DNA of 64,000 bases, taken from Modestobacter marinus. GTDB lineage: Bacteria; Actinomycetota; Actinomycetes; Mycobacteriales; Geodermatophilaceae. The stretch lies in contig NZ_JABGCH010000003.1 of the NCBI RefSeq assembly GCF_019799945.1, forward strand, positions 186,001-250,000, written 5' to 3'. Under the pieces are notes generated by a model, which made no database searches, was not told the DNA's origin, and worked only from the letters and a program-made list of their open reading frames with translations. The position numbers and the translations under genes are program-made. This document shows, piece by piece, positions 16,952 through 26,900 of the stretch. How positions within the stretch are numbered: position 1 is the stretch's first letter; every line of letters starts with the position of its first letter.

Positions 16952-17563
16952 ATGGAGTTCCGGGACGTCGTCCGCAAGCGGCGCATGGTGCGCGACTACG
17001 ACCCCGACCGGCCGGTTCCGCCCGAGGTGCGCGAGCGGCTGCTCGAGCACGCGATCCGCGCCCCGTCGGCCGGCTTCAGCCAGGGCTGGGCGTTCCTCGT
17101 CCTGGAGACGGCGGAGGAACGGGACCGCTTCTGGACGGCGACCACCGACGACGGCACCCCCGACGGCTGGCTCACCCGCATGCGCCGGGCTCCGCTGCTG
17201 GTGCTCCCGCTCAGCAACAAGGACGCCTACCTCGACCGCTACGCCGAGCCGGACAAGGGCTGGACCGACCGCGACGAGGCCCGCTGGCCGGTGCCGTACT
17301 GGGACGTCGACGCCGGCATGGCGGCCCTGCTCATGCTGCTGACCGCGGTCGACGAGGGGCTGGGCGCCTGCTTCTTCGGCGTGCCCCCGGAACGCACCCC
17401 GGCGGTCCGCGAGGCGTTCGGCGTCCCTGCCCGGTACCGGCCCGTCGGCTGCGTCTCGGTCGGCTACGCCGGCAGCGAGGACCGGCGGTCACCCTCGCTG
17501 CGGCGCGGCCGGCGCGGGGTGGACGAGGTGGTCCACCGCGGCGCCTGGGGCGTGACTGGTTGA
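16952..17563 (+). CDS. Nitroreductase-family flavoprotein
   Basis: A 203-residue FMN-binding protein of the NfsA/FRP-type fold. The N-terminus EFRDVVRKRRMVRDYDPDRPVP holds the basic phosphate-binding segment; APSAGFSQGWAFLVLE and the C-terminal GACFFGVPPERTPAVREAFGVP are typical of the family. It probably reduces nitro or quinone-like compounds with NAD(P)H; the natural substrate is unknown. It is followed at once by an SDR gene, so the two are likely co-transcribed and could act on the same compound. Confidence 0.9.
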   Translation: MEFRDVVRKRRMVRDYDPDRPVPPEVRERLLEHAIRAPSAGFSQGWAFLVLETAEERDRFWTATTDDGTPDGWLTRMRRAPLLVLPLSNKDAYLDRYAEPDKGWTDRDEARWPVPYWDVDAGMAALLMLLTAVDEGLGACFFGVPPERTPAVREAFGVPARYRPVGCVSVGYAGSEDRRSPSLRRGRRGVDEVVHRGAWGVTG

Positions 17564-17571
17564 CTCCCGCC

Positions 17572-18336
17572 GTGACCGAGCAGACCGAGTCCCGCGCCGT
17601 CCTGGTGACCGGTGCCTCCCGCGGCATCGGCCGCGCCATCGCGCACGCCTTCGCCGCCCAGGGTGACCGGGTCGCCGTCCACCACGGCCGCTCCGCGGAG
17701 GCTGCCGAGCGGGTGGTCGCCGAGCTCGCGGGCGACGGGCACGTCGTCGTCCAGGCGGACATGGCCGACGCCGAGGCGGTGGGCCGCATGGTCGACGACG
17801 CCGCGGCCGCGCTCGGCGGGCTGCAGGTGCTGGTCAACAACGCCGGCGTCTTCACCGCCCACCCGCCGCTGACCACGTCGTGGGAGGACTGGCAGGAGCT
17901 CGTGTCCCGCACGCTCGCGGTCAACCTGGTGGGCGCGATGCACGCCACCTTCCGGGCCGTGCCGCACCTGGTCGCGGCCGGTGGCGGCGCTGTCGTCAAC
18001 GTCACGAGCCGGGGCGCCTTCCGCGGAGAGCCCAACACCCCGGCGTACGGCGCCGCCAAGGCCGGGCTGAACGCCTTCGGCCAGTCGATGGCGCAGGCGC
18101 TCGCCCCGCAGGGGATCACCGTCGGCAGCGTCGCGCCCGGTTTCGTGCAGACGGAGATGGCGCGGGAGGTCCTCGACGGGCCCTCCGGCGACGCGGTCCG
18201 GGCGCAGTCGCCCTACGGCCGGGTGGCCCGCCCGGAGGAGGTGGCCTCCGCCGTCCTCTGGCTGGCCTCGCCCGGCGCCCGGTTCTCCACCGGCACGATC
18301 ATCGACGTGAACGGCGCCAGCTACCTGCGCAGCTGA
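17572..18336 (+). CDS. Short-chain dehydrogenase/reductase
   Basis: A 254-residue classical SDR with TGASRGIG for cofactor binding, the NNAG motif (VLVNNAGVF), catalytic Ser in VTSRGAF and the YGAAKAG active site. The C-terminus ends TGTIIDVNGASYLRS as in FabG-like enzymes. Substrate unknown. The start is either the GTG used here or a TTG four codons earlier that overlaps the nitroreductase stop; I chose GTG because it begins at the usual distance from the first beta strand. Probably in one operon with the nitroreductase. Confidence 0.88.
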   Translation: MTEQTESRAVLVTGASRGIGRAIAHAFAAQGDRVAVHHGRSAEAAERVVAELAGDGHVVVQADMADAEAVGRMVDDAAAALGGLQVLVNNAGVFTAHPPLTTSWEDWQELVSRTLAVNLVGAMHATFRAVPHLVAAGGGAVVNVTSRGAFRGEPNTPAYGAAKAGLNAFGQSMAQALAPQGITVGSVAPGFVQTEMAREVLDGPSGDAVRAQSPYGRVARPEEVASAVLWLASPGARFSTGTIIDVNGASYLRS

Positions 18337-18349
18337 ACGAGAGCCCCGC

Positions 18350-18988
18350 CTAGTCCAGCGTGCCGAGCCAGTTCGTCAGCAGCTGGGCGCCGGCGTCGCC
18401 GCTCTTCTCCGGGTGGAACTGGGTCGCCGACAGCGGCCCGTTCTCGACCCCGGCGACGAACCGGTCGCCGTGCTCGGCCCAGGTGACCGCCGGCGGCGTG
18501 AGCCGTCCGGTCACCCCCGGCCGGGCGAGTGGGAACTCCCGCACCCCGTAGGAGTGCACGAAGTAGAACCGCTGGCCCTCCAGGCCGGCGAACAGCGTCG
18601 ACCCCTCCGGGGACTCGACGGTGTTCCAGCCCATGTGCGGCAGGACCGGCGCCTGCAGCGGCTCCACCACACCGGGCCACTCCCCGCAGCCCTCGGCGTC
18701 CTGGCCGTGCTCCACGCCGCGCTCGAACAGGATCTGCATACCCACGCAGATGCCCAGCACCGGCCGGCCCCCGGCCAGCCGGCGGCCGATCACCTTCGGG
18801 CCGTCGACCGCGCGCAGCCCGTCCATGCAGGCGGCGAAGGCGCCCACGCCGGGGACGACGAGGCCGTCGGCTTCCATCGCCTCGTGCGGGTCGGCGGTCA
18901 CCGTGACGTCCGCACCCACGCGGGCCAGCGCCCGCTCGGCCGAGCGCAGGTTGCCCGACCCGTAGTCCAGCACGACGACCTTCTTCAC
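18350..18988 (-). CDS. hisH: Imidazole glycerol phosphate synthase, glutamine amidotransferase subunit
   Basis: Supplies ammonia from glutamine to HisF. The 212-residue class I amidotransferase shows [13 protein letters not shown] at the start, the oxyanion region [12 protein letters not shown], the catalytic Cys in [13 protein letters not shown] and the His-Glu pair in [10 protein letters not shown]. An ATG six codons upstream is possible, but the GTG at 18988 lies seven bases after TAGCGT and is the better start. hisH is split from its partner hisF by the SDR and nitroreductase genes, which is unusual for a tight complex. Confidence 0.96.
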   Translation of the reverse strand: MKKVVVLDYGSGNLRSAERALARVGADVTVTADPHEAMEADGLVVPGVGAFAACMDGLRAVDGPKVIGRRLAGGRPVLGICVGMQILFERGVEHGQDAEGCGEWPGVVEPLQAPVLPHMGWNTVESPEGSTLFAGLEGQRFYFVHSYGVREFPLARPGVTGRLTPPAVTWAEHGDRFVAGVENGPLSATQFHPEKSGDAGAQLLTNWLGTLD

Positions 18989-18995
18989 GGCTCCC

Positions 18996-19001
18996 ACGCT
19001 A
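18996..19001 (-). promoter_or_regulatory. -10 element of a leaderless promoter for hisH
   Basis: Minus-strand TAGCGT followed after seven bases by GTG. It decides the hisH start and gives hisH a transcript independent of hisD-hisC-hisB. Confidence 0.58.
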
Positions 19002-19105
19002 CCCATCAGCCCGAACAGCCCCCGCTGTGTTCCCCACGAGACCACCGGGCGCACCGACACGACCGGGCACCACCACCACCAGCGGCCGGCCCAGCAGAGC
19101 CGGCG

Positions 19106-19282
19106 CTACACGAGCCGCAGGACGCCGGACACCGTCGCCAGCACGGCGGCGGCCAGCAGGACGACGGCGAAGGTCACCTGCACGCCGGTGCGGCCCTTCG
19201 CGTCGTGGTCGGCCCGGAAGATGCTGTAGGCACCGCCGAGCAGGAAGCCCCCGAGCACCATGAGCACGATCCCGAAGTTCAT
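19106..19282 (-). CDS. 58-residue two-helix membrane protein in the his cluster
   Basis: A very short gene between hisB and hisH. It reads MNFGIVLMVLGGFLLGGAYS, a polar loop with RADHDAKGRTG, then a second hydrophobic helix (TFAVVLLAAAVLATVSGVL) and RLV before TAG. Nearly every codon ends in G or C, and the product is a clean helix-loop-helix hairpin, so I take it as real. It starts six bases after the hisB stop, with the last codons of hisB providing GGTG, so it is probably coupled to hisB. Function unknown; no link to histidine chemistry is apparent. Confidence 0.75.
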   Translation of the reverse strand: MNFGIVLMVLGGFLLGGAYSIFRADHDAKGRTGVQVTFAVVLLAAAVLATVSGVLRLV

Positions 19283-19288
19283 CCCCGG

Positions 19289-19885
19289 TTACAGCGCACC
19301 CTTGGTGGAGGGGACGTCGGTCACCCGCGGGTCGAGCGCGACGGCAGTACGCAGCGCCCGGGCCAGGGCCTTGAACTGGCCCTCGACGATGTGGTGGGCG
19401 TCCCGGCCGGCGTAGAGCACCCGGACGTGCAGGGTGATCCGCGCGTTGAACGCGAAGGACTCCAGCACGTGCTTGGTCAGGCTGGTCGGGTAGTCCGGCC
19501 CGATCATCGGGGTCATGCCCTCGGGCTCGGCGTGCACGAAGTACGGGCGCCCGGAGAGGTCGACCGCCGCCTGCACGAGCACCTCGTCCATCGGGATCGT
19601 GGCGTCGCCGTAGCGGGTGATCCCCCGCTTGTCGCCCAGCGCCTCGGCGAAGGCGTGGCCCAGCGCGATCGCGACGTCCTCGACGGTGTGGTGCGCGTCG
19701 ATGTGCAGGTCACCCTCGGCGTGCACCGTCAGGTCGATGCCGCTGTGCTTGGACAGCGCGGTGAGCATGTGGTCGTAGAACCCGACCCCGGTGGCGACGT
19801 CGGACTTCCCGGTGCCGTCGAGGTCGAGCTCGACCACCAGCTTGGTCTCGTTGGTCGTGCGCTCGACGCGGGCGGTGCGGCTCAT
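19289..19885 (-). CDS. hisB: Imidazoleglycerol-phosphate dehydratase
   Basis: Dehydrates imidazole glycerol phosphate to imidazole acetol phosphate using two Mn2+ ions. The 198-residue protein is the monofunctional dehydratase (no phosphatase domain). Both metal-binding motifs are present: [14 protein letters not shown] and [34 protein letters not shown] is the substrate-binding segment. The ATG lies four bases after the hisC stop. The phosphatase step must be done by a separate HisN-type enzyme outside this window. Confidence 0.97.
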   Translation of the reverse strand: MSRTARVERTTNETKLVVELDLDGTGKSDVATGVGFYDHMLTALSKHSGIDLTVHAEGDLHIDAHHTVEDVAIALGHAFAEALGDKRGITRYGDATIPMDEVLVQAAVDLSGRPYFVHAEPEGMTPMIGPDYPTSLTKHVLESFAFNARITLHVRVLYAGRDAHHIVEGQFKALARALRTAVALDPRVTDVPSTKGAL

Positions 19886-19889
19886 GGGT

Positions 19890-20996
19890 TCAGTCTCCCA
19901 GGCGGTGGGTCGGGGCCACCTCACCCAGGGCGGTGAGGAAGGCGTCGGTCTCCTCCGTCGTGCCGGCGGTCACCCGCAGCCAGCCGGTCAGGCCGACGTC
20001 ACGCACGAGGACGTCCCGGTCCAGCAGCGCCTGCCAGGCGGCCGCCGAGTCGGCGAAGTGCCCGAACAGCACGAAGTTGGCGTCGCTGGGGACGCTGGTC
20101 AGGCCCATCGCGGGCAGCGCGGCGACGATCCGGTCGCGCTGGGTCTTCACCGCCTCCACGGTGGCCAGCAGCTGCTCGGTGTGCGCGAGCGCGGCCCGGG
20201 CGGCGGCCTGGGTGAGCGCGCTGAGGTGGTACGGCAGGCGCACCAGCTGCAGCGCGTCGACGACCGCGGGGTCCGCGGCCAGGTAGCCCAGCCGCAGGCC
20301 GGCCATGCCGAAGGCCTTGCTCATCGTGCGGCTGACCAGCAGCCGCGGCCGGCCGGGCAGCAGGGTCAGCGCCGACGGCGTGCCGGTCCGGGCGAACTCG
20401 GTGTACGCCTCGTCGACCACGAGCACGCCGGGGCAGGCCTCGTACAGCGCCGCGATGGTCTCCAGCTCCACGGCCGTGCCAGTCGGGTTGTTGGGGCTGG
20501 TGACGAACGTGACGTCGGGCTGCACCGTGCGCACCTGGGCCACGGCGGCCTGCGGGGCGATGGTGAAGTCGTCCCGGCGGTGGCCGTCGACCCAGCCGGT
20601 GCCGGTGCCCGCGCTGATGATCGGGTGCATCGAGTAGGACGGCGTGAAGCCCAGCGCCGTCCGCCCTGCCCCGCCGAACGCCTGCAGGATCTGCTGCAGC
20701 ACCTCGTTGGAGCCGTTGGCCGCCCACACCTGCGCCGGCCCCACCGGCGTTCCGCCGGTGGCCGACAGGTAGGTCGCCAGGTCGGTCCGCAGCGCGGTGG
20801 CGTCCCGGTCCGGGTAGCGGTTGAGACCGCGGGCGGCCTCGGCGAGCGCCACCTGCAGGTCGGCCAGCAGCGCCTCGGGGAGCGGGTGCGGGTTCTCGTT
20901 GGTGTTGAGCGCGTACCGGACCGCGAGCTGCGGGGCGCCGTAGGGCGTGCGACCGCGCAGCTCCGGCCGCAGCGGGAGCTCGTCCAGCGACGTCAC
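19890..20996 (-). CDS. hisC: Histidinol-phosphate aminotransferase
   Basis: A PLP enzyme that transfers the amino group of glutamate to imidazole acetol phosphate. The 368-residue fold-type I protein shows [11 protein letters not shown], the [12 protein letters not shown] motif, [18 protein letters not shown] and the PLP-binding lysine in [17 protein letters not shown], with a C-terminal Arg region (GWLRVTAGT). The GTG start overlaps the hisD stop by four bases; the long extension upstream is hisD read out of frame. Histidinol-phosphate and, less likely, aromatic aminotransferase activity are the options. Confidence 0.97.
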   Translation of the reverse strand: MTSLDELPLRPELRGRTPYGAPQLAVRYALNTNENPHPLPEALLADLQVALAEAARGLNRYPDRDATALRTDLATYLSATGGTPVGPAQVWAANGSNEVLQQILQAFGGAGRTALGFTPSYSMHPIISAGTGTGWVDGHRRDDFTIAPQAAVAQVRTVQPDVTFVTSPNNPTGTAVELETIAALYEACPGVLVVDEAYTEFARTGTPSALTLLPGRPRLLVSRTMSKAFGMAGLRLGYLAADPAVVDALQLVRLPYHLSALTQAAARAALAHTEQLLATVEAVKTQRDRIVAALPAMGLTSVPSDANFVLFGHFADSAAAWQALLDRDVLVRDVGLTGWLRVTAGTTEETDAFLTALGEVAPTHRLGD

Positions 20997-22300
20997 GAGG
21001 CCGGCTGCCGGGCCCGGACGGCGGCCGCGTGCGCGGGCAGGTCCTCGGCGTTCGCGAGGGCGTCGATGTGCCCGGCGACCTCCGCGAGCGCCTGCTCGTC
21101 GTACTCGACCACGTGGACGCCGCGCAGGAAGGTCTGCACGCTCAGCCCGCTGGAGTGCCGGGCGCACCCACCGGTGGGCAGCACGTGGTTGGAGCCGGCC
21201 GCGTAGTCGCCCAGCGAGACCGGGGACCACGGGCCGACGAACACCGCGCCGGCGTTGCGCACCCGCATCGCCACCTCCCGGGCGTCCCGGGTCTGGATCT
21301 CCAGGTGCTCGGCGGCGTAGGCGTCGACCACGGCCAGCCCGGCGTCCAGGTCGTCGACCAGGACGATCCCCGACTGGCTGCCGCCCAGGGCGGTGGTGAT
21401 CCGGTCGCTGTGCTTGGTGGCCGCCACCTGGCCCGGCAGCCGGTCGACGACCGCGTCGGCCAGCTGCTCGCTGGTGGTGACCAGCACCGCGCCGGCCAGC
21501 GGGTCGTGCTCGGCCTGGCTGATCAGGTCGGCCGCGACGTGCACCGGGTCGGCGGTGTCGTCGGCGAGGACGGCGACCTCCGTGGGGCCGGCCTCGGAGT
21601 CGATGCCGATCAGCCCGCGCAGCAGCCGCTTCGCCGCGGTCGTGTAGACGTTGCCCGGGCCGGTGACCAGGTCGACCGGCTCGCAGGAGCCGGCGCCGTA
21701 GCCGAGGACGGCGATCGCCTGGGCGCCGCCGACCGCGTACACCTCGGTGACCCCGAGCAGCGCGCAGGCGGCGAGCACCCCCGGGTCGGGCAGGCCGCCG
21801 TGGTCGCGCTGCGGCGGGGTGGCCACCGCGATCGACTGCACGCCGGCGATCTGCGCGGGCACGACGTTCATGACCACCGAGCTCAGCAGCGGCGCCAGGC
21901 CCCCGGGTACGTAGAGCCCGACCCGGCGGACCGGCACCCACCGCTCGGTCACCGTGCCCCCGGGCACCACGTCGGTGGTGACGTCGGTGCGCCGCTGGTC
22001 GGCGTGCACCTTCCGGACCCGGGCGATCGACTCCTCCAGCGCCGCGCGCAGCGTGGGGTCGATCCCGGCCAGCGCCTCGTCCAGCGCCGGCTGCGGGACC
22101 GCGAAGTCCTCCCGGTCGACGCCGTCGAGCCGGGCGGTGATCTCGCGGACGGCCTGCGCGCCGCGCAGCCGGACGTCCTCGCAGATCGGCCGCACCGTGG
22201 CCAGCACCGAGTCGATGTCGGTGGCCGCGCGGGGCAGCAGATGGGCCAGCTCACCCGGTCCGGGCAGAGCGGACCCACGCAGGTCGATGCGGGCGAGCAC
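20993..22300 (-). CDS. hisD: Histidinol dehydrogenase
   Basis: Catalyses the last two oxidations, histidinol to histidine, with NAD+ and Zn2+. The 435-residue protein shows [45 protein letters not shown], the [14 protein letters not shown] segment, [13 protein letters not shown] with the zinc ligands, and [16 protein letters not shown] lies seven bases before the GTG start. It is the first gene of hisD-hisC-hisB-(58-aa protein), and diverges from the Lon-N gene across a 93-bp gap; a TACCCT hexamer on the minus strand in that gap is a possible -10. Confidence 0.97.
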   Translation of the reverse strand: MLARIDLRGSALPGPGELAHLLPRAATDIDSVLATVRPICEDVRLRGAQAVREITARLDGVDREDFAVPQPALDEALAGIDPTLRAALEESIARVRKVHADQRRTDVTTDVVPGGTVTERWVPVRRVGLYVPGGLAPLLSSVVMNVVPAQIAGVQSIAVATPPQRDHGGLPDPGVLAACALLGVTEVYAVGGAQAIAVLGYGAGSCEPVDLVTGPGNVYTTAAKRLLRGLIGIDSEAGPTEVAVLADDTADPVHVAADLISQAEHDPLAGAVLVTTSEQLADAVVDRLPGQVAATKHSDRITTALGGSQSGIVLVDDLDAGLAVVDAYAAEHLEIQTRDAREVAMRVRNAGAVFVGPWSPVSLGDYAAGSNHVLPTGGCARHSSGLSVQTFLRGVHVVEYDEQALAEVAGHIDALANAEDLPAHAAAVRARQPAS

Positions 22301-22380
22301 GGGGCACCTCCAGGGAACGGACGACCCGTCCAGGGTAGTCGGGGCACCGCCGGCACCCGGTGGCCACGGTCGGCTGGCCC

Positions 22381-22386
22381 TAGGCT
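22381..22386 (+). promoter_or_regulatory. -10 element of a leaderless promoter (TAGGCT)
   Basis: TAGGCT lies seven bases before the GTG of the Lon-N domain gene, with no ribosome binding site between. Confidence 0.6.
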
Positions 22387-22393
22387 CCCGGAC

Positions 22394-23278
22394 GTGGCCG
22401 ACGCTGCTCACCGACGGGAGGTCATCCCGCTGTTCCCGCTGGGCACGCCGCTGTTCCCCGGCGTCGTCCTGCCCCTGGAGGTCTTCGAGCCGCGGTACCG
22501 CACCTTGGTCGCCGAGCTCCGCGCGTTGCCGGACGGCCCCGGGCGCCGCTTCGGTGTGGTCGCGATCCGGCAGGGCTGGGAGGTCGAGCAGATAGCCCCC
22601 GCCGCGGCCCTCTACGACGTCGGCTGCACCGCCGTGCTGCGGGTGGTCGCGCCGCGCGCCGACGGCGGATTCCGGGTGGTCACCGTGGGCGCCGACCGGT
22701 TCCGCCTGCTGGAGGTGCTGGTGCCCGACGGCGAGGACGACCCGCCCTACCTGCGGGCCCGGGTCGAGTGGCTCGGTGACGAGGAGGCGGCCGAGGAGGC
22801 CGCCGGGGACGCCGACGGACTGGTGTCCGCCGACGGCACCGCGGGCACCGTCCCCGAGGAGGTCGTCACCGAGGTCGCCCGGGCCTCGCTGGAGGTGCTC
22901 ACCGCCAACGTCCGCGAGCTGTTCGCGCGCTACATCGCCGCGGTGGCGGCCCGCCAGGCCGGCGGCGACCCGGGCGCGCTGCCCGAGGAGGTCCTGGAGG
23001 CGCTGGAACCCGACTCCGCCGCCGACGACCAGGACGCCGAGGACACGGCGGAGCTGCTGCGGGAGGTGAGCGAGGACGCGCGCGGGCTGTCCTACCTGGT
23101 GGCCTCCGCGGCGATGCTCACCACCGAGGACCGCCAGGCGCTGCTCGCCGAGTCCGCCACCCGGCGGCGGCTGGCACTCGAGTCCCGGCTGCTGCGCCGC
23201 GAGCTGACCCTGCTGGAGACGATCGGGGCCGTGCCGGTGCCGCTCGCCCAGTTCGCGACGGCGATGTCGCCGAACTGA
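22394..23278 (+). CDS. Lon N-terminal (substrate-binding) domain protein
   Basis: A 294-residue protein with only the LON N-terminal domain (about residues 8-130: [21 protein letters not shown], then [12 protein letters not shown]) and no ATPase or protease domain. An acidic linker ([14 protein letters not shown]) is followed by a helical C-terminal region ending in [20 protein letters not shown]. Such stand-alone LON domains are common in Actinobacteria; they may bind unfolded proteins, but function is unproven. The GTG start is set by the TAGGCT seven bases upstream. The stop codon is immediately followed by AAGAAGGACCCCC, the start of a repeat family seen elsewhere in the window. Confidence 0.88.
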   Translation: MADAAHRREVIPLFPLGTPLFPGVVLPLEVFEPRYRTLVAELRALPDGPGRRFGVVAIRQGWEVEQIAPAAALYDVGCTAVLRVVAPRADGGFRVVTVGADRFRLLEVLVPDGEDDPPYLRARVEWLGDEEAAEEAAGDADGLVSADGTAGTVPEEVVTEVARASLEVLTANVRELFARYIAAVAARQAGGDPGALPEEVLEALEPDSAADDQDAEDTAELLREVSEDARGLSYLVASAAMLTTEDRQALLAESATRRRLALESRLLRRELTLLETIGAVPVPLAQFATAMSPN

Positions 23279-23289
23279 AGAAGGACCCC

Positions 23290-23895
23290 CTATTCGGCGG
23301 GGACCTCGTCGTGCGGTCGACCGAGGTCCTCCTCCGTGGTCAGCGAGGCCGCGACCAGGTAGGTGAGGACGGCGACGAACGGGCCCACCGCGAGGGCGGC
23401 CGAGGCCCCCAGGCCCAGGCCCGTGCTGACGGTCGCGCCCACCTCGGACAGCTCCTGCTCGGTCGGCCCCCGGCCCAGCCACTCCCCCAGCTGCCACGCG
23501 ACCACGCCGGCGGCGAGCATCCCGGTGGCCAGGGCGGTGAGCACCAGCGGGCCACGCCACCGGCGCTGCAGCCACACCACCAGGCCCGCGACCAACCCGA
23601 ACCCGGCCAGCACGCAGATGAAGACCCCGTCGTCGGCCATGAACAGCTCCGCCGGGGCCGTGCCGCCCACTGGCACCACGTCGGTCGCGGTGACCCGGTA
23701 GTCGGCCCGCGGGGCCAGCCACAGCCACAGCCCGCCGGCGAGCAACCCGGTGGCGGCCAGCGCGAGGACGGTGAGCAGCGCCGGGCGCAGGTCGGCCCGG
23801 GCGTTCCGCAGGCCGGCCGCCCGCGCGGGCCGGACGGCCAGGTGCCCGGTCTCGGCGACCACGGGCAGCGGCCCGGTCGACGTGGAGGAGTGCAC
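23290..23895 (-). CDS. DUF2567-like membrane protein
   Basis: A four-helix membrane protein of about 201 residues: [21 protein letters not shown], a short extracellular loop ([20 protein letters not shown]), [39 protein letters not shown] and [19 protein letters not shown]. It resembles the mycobacterial DUF2567 family, of unknown function. I use the GTG six bases after GACAAT (a -10-like hexamer); an in-frame ATG eight codons upstream (23919) is the alternative. It ends convergent with the Lon-N gene. Confidence 0.72.
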   Translation of the reverse strand: MHSSTSTGPLPVVAETGHLAVRPARAAGLRNARADLRPALLTVLALAATGLLAGGLWLWLAPRADYRVTATDVVPVGGTAPAELFMADDGVFICVLAGFGLVAGLVVWLQRRWRGPLVLTALATGMLAAGVVAWQLGEWLGRGPTEQELSEVGATVSTGLGLGASAALAVGPFVAVLTYLVAASLTTEEDLGRPHDEVPAE

Positions 23896-23937
23896 CCGGC
23901 CATTGTCGCTGGCCCTCATCCGGCCGGCCGACCCGCT

Positions 23938-23991
23938 GGCCCCCTGCAGGGGCCCACCGCGAGCCTGCGAGCGGTGGGGGGCAGGGGGTCC
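23938..23991 (-). terminator. Stem-loop terminator downstream of dnaE
   Basis: Two nested stems: CCCACCGC/GCGGTGGG (23953-23960 and 23971-23978, loop GAGCCTGCGA) inside CCCCCTGC/GCAGGGGG (23940-23947 and 23981-23988). It begins four bases after the dnaE stop codon and has no U-run, as is usual in high-GC Actinobacteria. It is one copy of the AAGGACCCC repeat family. Confidence 0.7.
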
Positions 23992-23995
23992 TGTC

Positions 23996-26900
23996 TCACA
24001 GCAGGGCGACGCTGGTGGGTCCGAGCAGCGCCTTGATGTCGCCCATCAGTGCCGTGCTCGGCCGGACCCGCAGACCCTGGTCGAGCCGCAGCACCGTCTC
24101 GCGCCCCCCGTTGAGCAGCTTGAGCTGCACCTCGGTCGTGCCGGGGTGGCTGCCGAGCACCTCCCGCAGCCGCTCGACCACCGGCGGGGTGCACCGGGCG
24201 GCGGGCATGGAGACCAGCACCGGCCCACGCGGGCCCTCGGTCAGCTCGGGGATGGTGACCTCGGAGCCGAAGAGCGAGGGGGTGTCGTCGCGCCGGCTGA
24301 TGCGCCCCTTCACCACGACGATCTGGTCGCGGACCACCTTGTCCGACACCTGCGCCCAGGTCTTGGGGAAGAAGAGCACCTCCAGGCCGGCCTCGAGGTC
24401 CTCGATGGTCGCGATCGCCCACGGGGCGCCCTGCTTGTTGGTGCGCGGGCTGACCGCGGTGAGGATCCCGGCGACGGTGACGTTGGCGCCGTCCTCGACC
24501 CCGCCGGCGATGATCTCGGCCAGCGCCGTGTCGGCGTGCGAGGTCAGCACGTGCTCCACGCCGTGCAGCGGGTGGTCGGACACGTAGAGGCCGAGCATGT
24601 CGCGCTCGAAGACCAGCCGCTCGGACTTCGACCAGTCGGCGGTCGGGATCGGGATGTCCAGCGCGGCGCTGAGCGGGTCGCCGAGGCCCGCGGAGCCGTC
24701 GTCCTCACCGAAGCCGCCGAACAGGTCGAACTGCCCCTCGGCCTCCTTGCGCTTGAGGCTCATCGCCGAGTCGACCGCCTGGGCGTGGATCGCCGCGATG
24801 CCCTGCCGCGAGTGGCCGAGGGAGTCGAACCCGCCCGCCTTGGCGAGGGACTCGATGACCTTCTTGTTGCAGGCCACCGTGTCGATCTTGCGCATGAAGT
24901 CGGCGAAGTCCTTGAACGCGCCCTTCTCCTCCCGCGCCCGGACGATCGATTCCACGACGTTGTGCCCGACGTTGCGCACCGAGGCCAGGCCGAAACGGAT
25001 GTCGGTGCCGACGGCGGTGAAGTCCCAGGACGACTCGTTGACGTCCGGCGGGAGCACCTTGATGCCCATCCGCCGGCACTCGGCCAGGTAGACCGGCCGG
25101 CGGTCCTTGTCGTCACCGACGCTGGTCAGCAGCCCGGCCATGTACTCGGCCGGGTAGTTGGCCTTCAGGTAGGCGGTCCAGTAGGAAACCAGCCCGTAGG
25201 CGGCCGAGTGCGCCTTGTTGAAGGCGTAGTCGGCGAAGGGCACCAGGATGTCCCAGAGCGTCTTCACCGCGGCGGCGGAGAAGCCGTTGGCCTTCATCCC
25301 GGCCTCGAAGCCGACGTACTCGGCGTCCAGGACGGACTTCTTCTTCTTGCCCATGGCGCGGCGCAGCAGGTCGGCCTTGCCGAGGGAGTACCCGGCGACC
25401 TTCTGCGCGATCGCCATGACCTGCTCCTGGTACACGATCAGGCCGTAGGTGCCGCCGAGGATCTCCTCCAGCGGCTCGGCCAGCTCCGGGTGGATCGGGG
25501 TGATCTCCTGCTGGCCGTTCTTGCGCAGCGCGTAGTTGGTGTGCGAGTTCGCGCCCATCGGGCCGGGGCGGTAGAGCGCGCCGACCGCGGAGATGTCCTC
25601 GAAGTTGTCCGGGCGCATCAGCCGCAGCAGCGAGCGCATCGGCCCGCCGTCGAACTGGAAGACACCCAGGGTCTCCCCGCGCGACAGCAGGTCGTAGGTG
25701 GCCGGGTCGGTGAGGTCCTTGCTGATCTCGTCGAGGTCGACCGGCGCCTTGCCGTTGGCCACGATGTTCCGCAGCGCGTCGTCGATGACCGTGAGGTTGC
25801 GCAGGCCCAGGAAGTCCATCTTGAGCAGGCCGAGCGTCTCGCAGGTCGGGTAGTCGAACTGCGTGATGATCGCGCCGTCGGCCTCGCGCCGCATGATCGG
25901 GATGCTGTCGATCAGCGGGTAGCGGCCGATGATGACCCCGGCCGCGTGCACGCCCCACTGCCGCTTCAGGCCCTCAAGCTTGCGGGCCTGGTCGACGACC
26001 TCGGCCGCACCGGGATCGGACTCGTAGCGGGCCCGGAACTCCGCGGCCTCCTTGTAGCGCTCGTGCTTGGGGTCGAAGATGCCCGACAGCGGGATGTCCT
26101 TGCCCATCACGCCCGGCGGCATCAGCTTGGTCAGCTCGTCGCCGACCGAGTACGGCCGGTCCAGCACCCGGGCGGCGTCCTTGATCGCGGCCTTGGCCTT
26201 GATGGTGCCGTAGGTGACGATCTGGCTGACCCGCTCCTCGCCGTACTTGCGCGAGACGTACTGGATGACCTCGCCGCGGCGGCGGTCGTCGAAGTCGATG
26301 TCGACGTCGGGCATCGAGACGCGCTCGGGGTTGAGGAACCGCTCGAAGATCAGCCCGTGCGCCAGCGGGTCGAGGTCGGTGATGCCCATGGCGTAGGCGG
26401 CCAGCGAGCCCGCGGCCGAGCCACGGCCCGGCCCGACCCGGATGCCGTTGTCCTTCGCCCAGTTGATGAAGTCGGCGACCACGAGGAAATACCCCGGGAA
26501 GCCCATCTGGGTGATGATCCCGACCTCGTAGTCGGCCTGCTTGCGCACGTGGTCGGGGATGCCGTTGGGCCAGCGCTTGTGCAGGCCCCGCTCGACCTCC
26601 TTGACGAACCAGGAGGTCTCGTCCTCGCCCTCGGGCAGCGGGAACCGGGGCATCAGGTCCGCGCCCTCGGTGAACTGGATCTCGCACTGCTCGGCGATCA
26701 GCAGGGTGTTGTCGCAGGCCTGCGGCAGCTCGGTGAACAGCGCGCGCATCTCCGCGGCGGACTTCAGGTAGTAGCCGTCGCCGTTGAACTTGAAGCGGTT
26801 GGGCTCGTTGAGCCGCGACCCGGTCTGGATGCACAGCAGCGCGTCGTGCGCGTCGGCGTCCTCACGGCGGGTGTAGTGCAGGTCGTTGGTGGCCAGCAGC

